NCBI GenBank assembly: GCA_023428085.1
Contig: JAEYZK010000014.1
Coordinates: forward strand, 1 to 7,076
Reading direction: 5' to 3'
Length of the DNA: 7,076 nt
Source of the DNA: Pseudomonadota bacterium
Lineage (GTDB): Bacteria; Myxococcota; Myxococcia; Myxococcales; Anaeromyxobacteraceae
In this document: positions 6,197 to 7,076 of the stretch, piece by piece
Position numbering within the stretch: position 1 is the stretch's first letter
Layout: the number at the start of each line of letters is the position of its first letter
Translations under genes and position numbers: made by a program
The notes under the pieces: model-generated
The model's database searches: none
Told to the model about the DNA's origin: nothing
What the model saw: only the letters and a program-made list of their open reading frames with translations

Positions 6197-6262
6197 TGAT
6201 CAACAGGCTCCGGCCCCGTCGCAGACGCCGAAGCTGTTGATCAACGGGGCCGACTGTTGATC
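6197..6262. repeat. Cluster of CTGTTGATC repeats (two direct, one inverted)
   Basis: CTGTTGATC occurs at 6234-6242 and again at 6254-6262, exactly 20 bases apart. The inverted copy TGATCAACAG lies at 6197-6206 and pairs with CTGTTGATCA at 6234-6243. The middle copy is part of the 10-bp palindrome GTTGATCAAC (6236-6245). Arrays of this kind occur at ends of some insertion sequences or as clustered protein-binding sites. No transposase gene is next to it. Confidence 0.55.
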
Positions 6263-6292
6263 GCCGGGTACGCAGTTGGACGCCTCTCGGCT

Positions 6293-6320
6293 TCTCTCTC
6301 CCCACGGGACAGGAGAGAGA
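6293..6320. repeat. 9-bp perfect inverted repeat (TCTCTCTCC / GGAGAGAGA)
   Basis: The arms at 6293-6301 and 6312-6320 pair perfectly around the 10-base loop CCACGGGACA. The arms are low-complexity TC/GA runs, so chance is a real possibility. No T-run follows and no gene is adjacent. Confidence 0.35.
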
Positions 6321-6433
6321 GCAGAAGAGCTGTCCCACGCAACGCCCATCGAGCTCGCTCGGCGCTCTCTGCGAGCACTCGCGAGAGCGGCGCCGCAGCA
6401 CGCGCAGCGCTCGGACTTCTGGGGAGAGACGGC

Positions 6434-6470
6434 GAAGCCCCCTCGGATCGCTCCTTGGGGGCTTCTGTTT
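6434..6470 (+). terminator. Rho-independent terminator-like hairpin
   Basis: GAAGCCCCC (6434-6442) pairs perfectly with GGGGGCTTC (6457-6465) across a 14-base loop, and TGTTT follows on the plus strand. This is a 9-bp GC-rich stem with a short, imperfect U-tract. It lies about 355 bases after mphR, so it could be the distal terminator of the resistance operon or the leftover of a lost gene. On the minus strand no U-tract follows the stem. Confidence 0.45.
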
Positions 6471-6863
6471 ACCGACCCTCGCCGTTGGTTCGCGACGAGA
6501 GGAAAATGGCTCCGGGACCGGGCTGCTTCGGCGAGGTCCGGCGTGCCGTCGAGCGGAGAGCGCGCGAATGCGCGGGATCCCTCGGAGGATCGCGGCGCGC
6601 AGAGTTGAACGTGTGACTCGGCTCGGTGTTCGTTGCGTAGGTCGGCGTCGCGCTCGCCGATCGGCGTTCGGAGAGGGACCCGAGAACCGGAGGGCCACCC
6701 CGCGTGGTCAACAGGTGTCGAGCAGCCTCCAGCCAGATCCCAAGAAACCTCCTCGACGGCATCCTCGACGACGCCGGCCCCCGTCGACAGCGACCACCAG
6801 GCCACCCACGTTGGCGCGAGGCGCGGCCGAAGCCGGGGCTGGGGCGCCTGGCGCGGGTGCGGA

Positions 6864-6930
6864 TTCCGGCCAAGCCGATCGGCCGTTCCGGCCGATGCCG
6901 ATCACCCGTACCGGCCAAGGCGATCACCCG
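6864..6930. repeat. Three tandem ~22-bp repeats at the IS21 end
   Basis: Units lie back to back at 6864-6885, 6886-6908 and 6909-6930. Each has the form T(T/A)CCGGCC, then AAG or GAT, then CCGATC or GCGATC, ending CCG. The second and third share the ending CGATCACCCG; the first has CGATCGGCCG. Their place between the istB stop and the probable element tip fits the multiple transposase-binding repeats of IS21-family ends. Confidence 0.65.
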
Positions 6931-6953
6931 GGGCGTGACGCCGCTGGGTAGCT

Positions 6954-7076
6954 CTACTTCGCCGGCTTCTGCCCCTTGGTCAAGTCCGCCTTCGTCTTCC
7001 TGATCGACTCGCCGGCGAGCTTCACCTTGTGTGCGTTGTGGACGAGACGGTCGCAGACGGCGTCGGCGATGGTCTC
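6954..7076 (-). CDS. istB: IstB-like ATPase of an IS21-family element, C-terminal 40 residues
   Basis: Reading leftward from the window edge to the TAG at 6956-6954 gives 40 residues starting ETIADAVCDRLVHNAHKVKL, then AGESIRKTK and a Lys-rich tail. The string ADAxxDRLVHNAxxxxLxGESxRK is the highly conserved C-terminus of IstB, the AAA+ helper ATPase of IS21-family transposition. It includes the region around the sensor/arginine residues. The Walker motifs and istA would lie to the right, beyond the window. Nothing in the visible part is broken, so the element may be intact. The gene points toward the resistance operon, with the element's end repeats just downstream. Confidence 0.88.
   Translation of the reverse strand, partial: ETIADAVCDRLVHNAHKVKLAGESIRKTKADLTKGQKPAK

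Larger units (their letters stand above)
6080..6857. other. Non-coding or decayed stretch between mphR and the IS21 end
   Basis: Several open frames cross this stretch on both strands (the longest about 200 codons on the minus strand, 6200-6805). All are Arg/Ser/Ala-rich, none has a good ribosome binding site, and none matches a family I recognise. Base composition is more even than in the left operon. It holds the CTGTTGATC repeat cluster, a 9-bp hairpin and a terminator-like hairpin, listed separately. I see no tRNA or other structured RNA I can name. Confidence 0.5.
6858..7076 (-). mobile_element. IS21-family insertion sequence, istB-side end (continues past the right edge)
   Basis: The end consists of the istB 3' coding region followed, on the minus strand, by a 23-base spacer, three tandem repeats of about 22 bp, and a probable tip. 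Read from the tip inward on the plus strand it begins TGCGGATTCCGG at 6858, fitting the TG...CA end convention of IS21 elements. Tandem repeats close to the termini are also typical of the family. The exact tip is inferred, because the other end and the target duplication lie outside the window. Confidence 0.6.

Noticed and set aside
6380..6620. Possible tRNA or attachment site near GGTTCGCGAC
   Set aside because: No acceptor or anticodon stems fold around it and no flanking direct repeat was found.
6200..6805. Minus-strand 201-codon frame with a CACC cysteine pair resembling a zinc ribbon
   Set aside because: Only one cysteine pair is present, the rest is low-complexity, and it spans a terminator-like hairpin; not credible as a gene.
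1..7076. CRISPR array
   Set aside because: No regularly spaced identical repeats; the only arrays are the short repeat sets at 6197-6262 and 6864-6930.

Overview
The window looks like chromosomal accessory DNA from a very GC-rich bacterium, most likely a Myxococcota (Anaeromyxobacter-like) soil organism. This rests on the extreme GC of the left genes (about 82-83% in sampled 60-base stretches), repeated GTG starts with 4-base overlaps, and a transposase of a type I associate with myxobacteria. The assignment is an inference; no rRNA or housekeeping marker is present.

Left part (1-2180, minus strand): a tight three-gene operon read right to left. It encodes a LpxL/HtrB-like acyltransferase, a UGT/MGT-type glycosyltransferase, and the first 18 residues of an alpha/beta hydrolase that runs off the left edge. 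Both junctions are GTGA overlaps, and all three genes appear to start with GTG. The set suggests lipid or lipid-like pigment tailoring (acylation plus glycosylation).

Middle (2349-3255, plus strand): an internal piece of an IS1182-type transposase. It lacks the N-terminal domain and the C-terminal catalytic Glu, and carries a one-base frameshift near 2796.

Centre (3246-6079, plus strand): the main feature, a complete and apparently intact homologue of the macrolide resistance operon mphA-mrx-mphR. It consists of a macrolide 2'-phosphotransferase, an MFS membrane protein and a TetR-family macrolide-sensing repressor. Cistrons overlap by 4 bases (ATGA) and 1 base (TGATG). Upstream is a sigma70-like promoter whose spacer and -10 are covered by a perfect 20-bp palindrome. 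One half of the palindrome matches what I recall of the E. coli MphR operator. The expected logic is that MphR represses the promoter, a macrolide releases it, and Mph inactivates the drug.

Right part (6080-7076): about 780 bases with no convincing gene. It holds a cluster of CTGTTGATC repeats, two hairpins (one terminator-like) and then the end of an IS21-family element. That end consists of three tandem ~22-bp repeats and the last 40 codons of istB on the minus strand. The resistance operon is therefore bracketed by remains of two unrelated insertion sequences, which points to horizontal acquisition.
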